From an uncultured Clostridia bacterium (GTDB lineage Bacteria; Bacillota; Clostridia; Christensenellales; CAG-917): 7,163 nt of DNA. This document shows positions 6,378-7,163 of the stretch, piece by piece. Under the pieces are notes generated by a model. The model ran no database searches and was not told where the DNA came from. It worked only from the letters and a program-made list of their open reading frames with translations. Made by a program: the position numbers and the translations under genes. The stretch's first letter is position 1; every line of letters starts with the position of its first letter. The stretch spans positions 1 through 7,163 of the forward strand of contig CANQCC010000075.1 in assembly GCA_947589635.1 (NCBI GenBank), read 5' to 3'.

Positions 6378-7112
6378 TTATGCCTCTTCGGCCTCTTTCT
6401 CGGCGAGAGCCTTTTCAAGCGCCTCTTCGGGAGAGAGCTTTACGGATTCCTGCAATATTTCCTCTGCGACGACGGGAGCTTCTTCAACGGTCTCTTCCGC
6501 CTCGACTGCCGCCTCTTCCTCGGTTGCGGGATGCAGGGACTCGCCCTGTCTTGCCTCTATGACCGCGTCCGCCATGAGTTGCGCAAACAGCTGGATGGCG
6601 CGGATGGCGTCGTCATTGCCGGGGATAACATAGTCCACAAGGTCGGGATCGCAGTTGGTATCGACGACGGCGACGATGGGGATGTTAAGTTTTCTTGCCT
6701 CTTTCACGGCGTTCTCCTCTTTCTTGAGGTCGACGACGAACAGGCATCCCGGGAGAGTACGCATATTCTTTATGCCGCCGAGGTTTCTTTCAAGGTCGTC
6801 GCGCTCCTTTTTGAGGCCAGCGACTTCCTTTTTGGGAAGATATTCAAAATCGCCTACAAGCTCCATCTGATTGATCTTGTTCAAGCGGTCTATCCTCGTG
6901 CGGATTGTCTCGAAGTTGGTCAGCGTGCCGCCAAGCCATCTCTGGTTGATATAGTACATGTCGCAACGCTCCGCCTGCTGCTTGATAGCCTCCTGAGCCT
7001 GCTTCTTTGTGCCGACGAAGAGGATGGATTTGCCCTCTGCCGCTACGCTCTTCACAAACTCGTATGCCGCTTCGACATGGTCGACGGAGATCTGAAGGTC
7101 GATGATGTGAAT
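6378..7112 (-). CDS. rpsB: 30S ribosomal protein S2, N-terminus missing, with acidic C-terminal tail
   Basis: Component of the small ribosomal subunit. Coding sequence that aligns with S2 starts at IHIIDLQ (7112 downward), which in complete S2 proteins lies about 40-45 residues in, so the true start is absent. Clear S2 blocks follow: [26 protein letters not shown], then [12 protein letters not shown] and [14 protein letters not shown] with [12 protein letters not shown]. After EARQG the protein continues with about 53 Glu/Ala-rich residues (roughly 6378-6539). The frame stays open from 7112 to 7163, including an ATG at 7142-7140, but those bases are the reverse copy of rpsB codons (see the inverted repeat), so the ATG should not be taken as the start. 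Stop TAA at 6378-6380 is followed 27 bases on by tsf. Confidence 0.95.
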   Translation of the reverse strand: MHIIDLQISVDHVEAAYEFVKSVAAEGKSILFVGTKKQAQEAIKQQAERCDMYYINQRWLGGTLTNFETIRTRIDRLNKINQMELVGDFEYLPKKEVAGLKKERDDLERNLGGIKNMRTLPGCLFVVDLKKEENAVKEARKLNIPIVAVVDTNCDPDLVDYVIPGNDDAIRAIQLFAQLMADAVIEARQGESLHPATEEEAAVEAEETVEEAPVVAEEILQESVKLSPEEALEKALAEKEAEEA

Positions 7113-7163
7113 GTCATTGACCTTCAGATCTCCATCGACCATGTCGAAGCGGCATACGAGTTT
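7056..7163. repeat. Near-perfect inverted repeat at the sequence end (fold-back)
   Basis: Arms 7056-7100 and 7119-7163 are reverse complements at 44 of 45 positions (mismatch at 7085/7134), with an 18-base centre. Inside the centre, ATGA (7102-7105) can still pair with TCAT (7114-7117), a possible priming microhomology. The left arm is genuine rpsB coding sequence; the right arm is its reverse copy and replaces the expected 5' part of rpsB. The arm is cut by the sequence end, so its full length is unknown. Most likely a chimeric or assembly artefact. Confidence 0.9.

Noticed and set aside
7056..7163. Inverted repeat as a transposon end, attachment site or regulatory hairpin of rpsB
   Set aside because: The arms are rpsB coding sequence and its reverse copy, at the very sequence end; no transposase or target duplication is visible, so a fold-back artefact explains it better.

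Overview
The window is a contig-terminal piece of a conserved bacterial housekeeping cluster, with every gene on the minus strand. In transcription order (right to left) it holds rpsB (5' end missing), tsf, pyrH, frr, uppS, cdsA, dxr and rseP (3' end cut off by the window start). This is the gene order known from Bacillota such as Bacillus and clostridia. The order, near-consensus sigma-A-type promoters, strong GGAGG ribosome binding sites and U-rich intrinsic terminators all suggest a Bacillota (clostridial-type) organism. The roughly 50% GC and divergent UppS, Dxr and CdsA sequences suggest an uncultured lineage, perhaps recovered by metagenomics; that last point is inference.

Layout: 7163-6378 carries rpsB, whose 5' end runs into a near-perfect inverted repeat at the sequence end (7056-7163); this looks like a fold-back join, not gene sequence. 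tsf (6350-5484) follows and ends in an intrinsic terminator (5448-5479). pyrH (5397-4639, with an upstream TTG alternative at 5421) ends in a second terminator (4571-4603). A 252-base AT-rich gap (4387-4638) then holds that terminator, two good promoter candidates and a GC-rich palindrome. Downstream, frr, uppS, cdsA, dxr and rseP are packed with gaps of 12 bases or fewer, one stop/start overlap and one direct abutment, so they are almost certainly one operon.

Function: rpsB, tsf and frr serve translation (30S subunit, EF-Tu recycling, ribosome recycling). pyrH makes UDP for pyrimidine nucleotide and UDP-sugar supply. dxr commits carbon to the MEP isoprenoid pathway, uppS turns isoprenoid units into the undecaprenyl carrier for the cell wall, and cdsA makes CDP-diacylglycerol for phospholipids. 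rseP is a membrane protease of envelope stress and signal-peptide turnover. The cluster therefore couples translation with envelope synthesis.

No wholly new system is visible. The points worth a second look are the terminal fold-back, an unusual ~58-residue hydrophilic insert in CdsA, substitutions at conserved UppS and Dxr positions, and the regulatory gap upstream of frr. No RNA genes, CRISPR arrays, insertion sequences or plus-strand genes could be supported.
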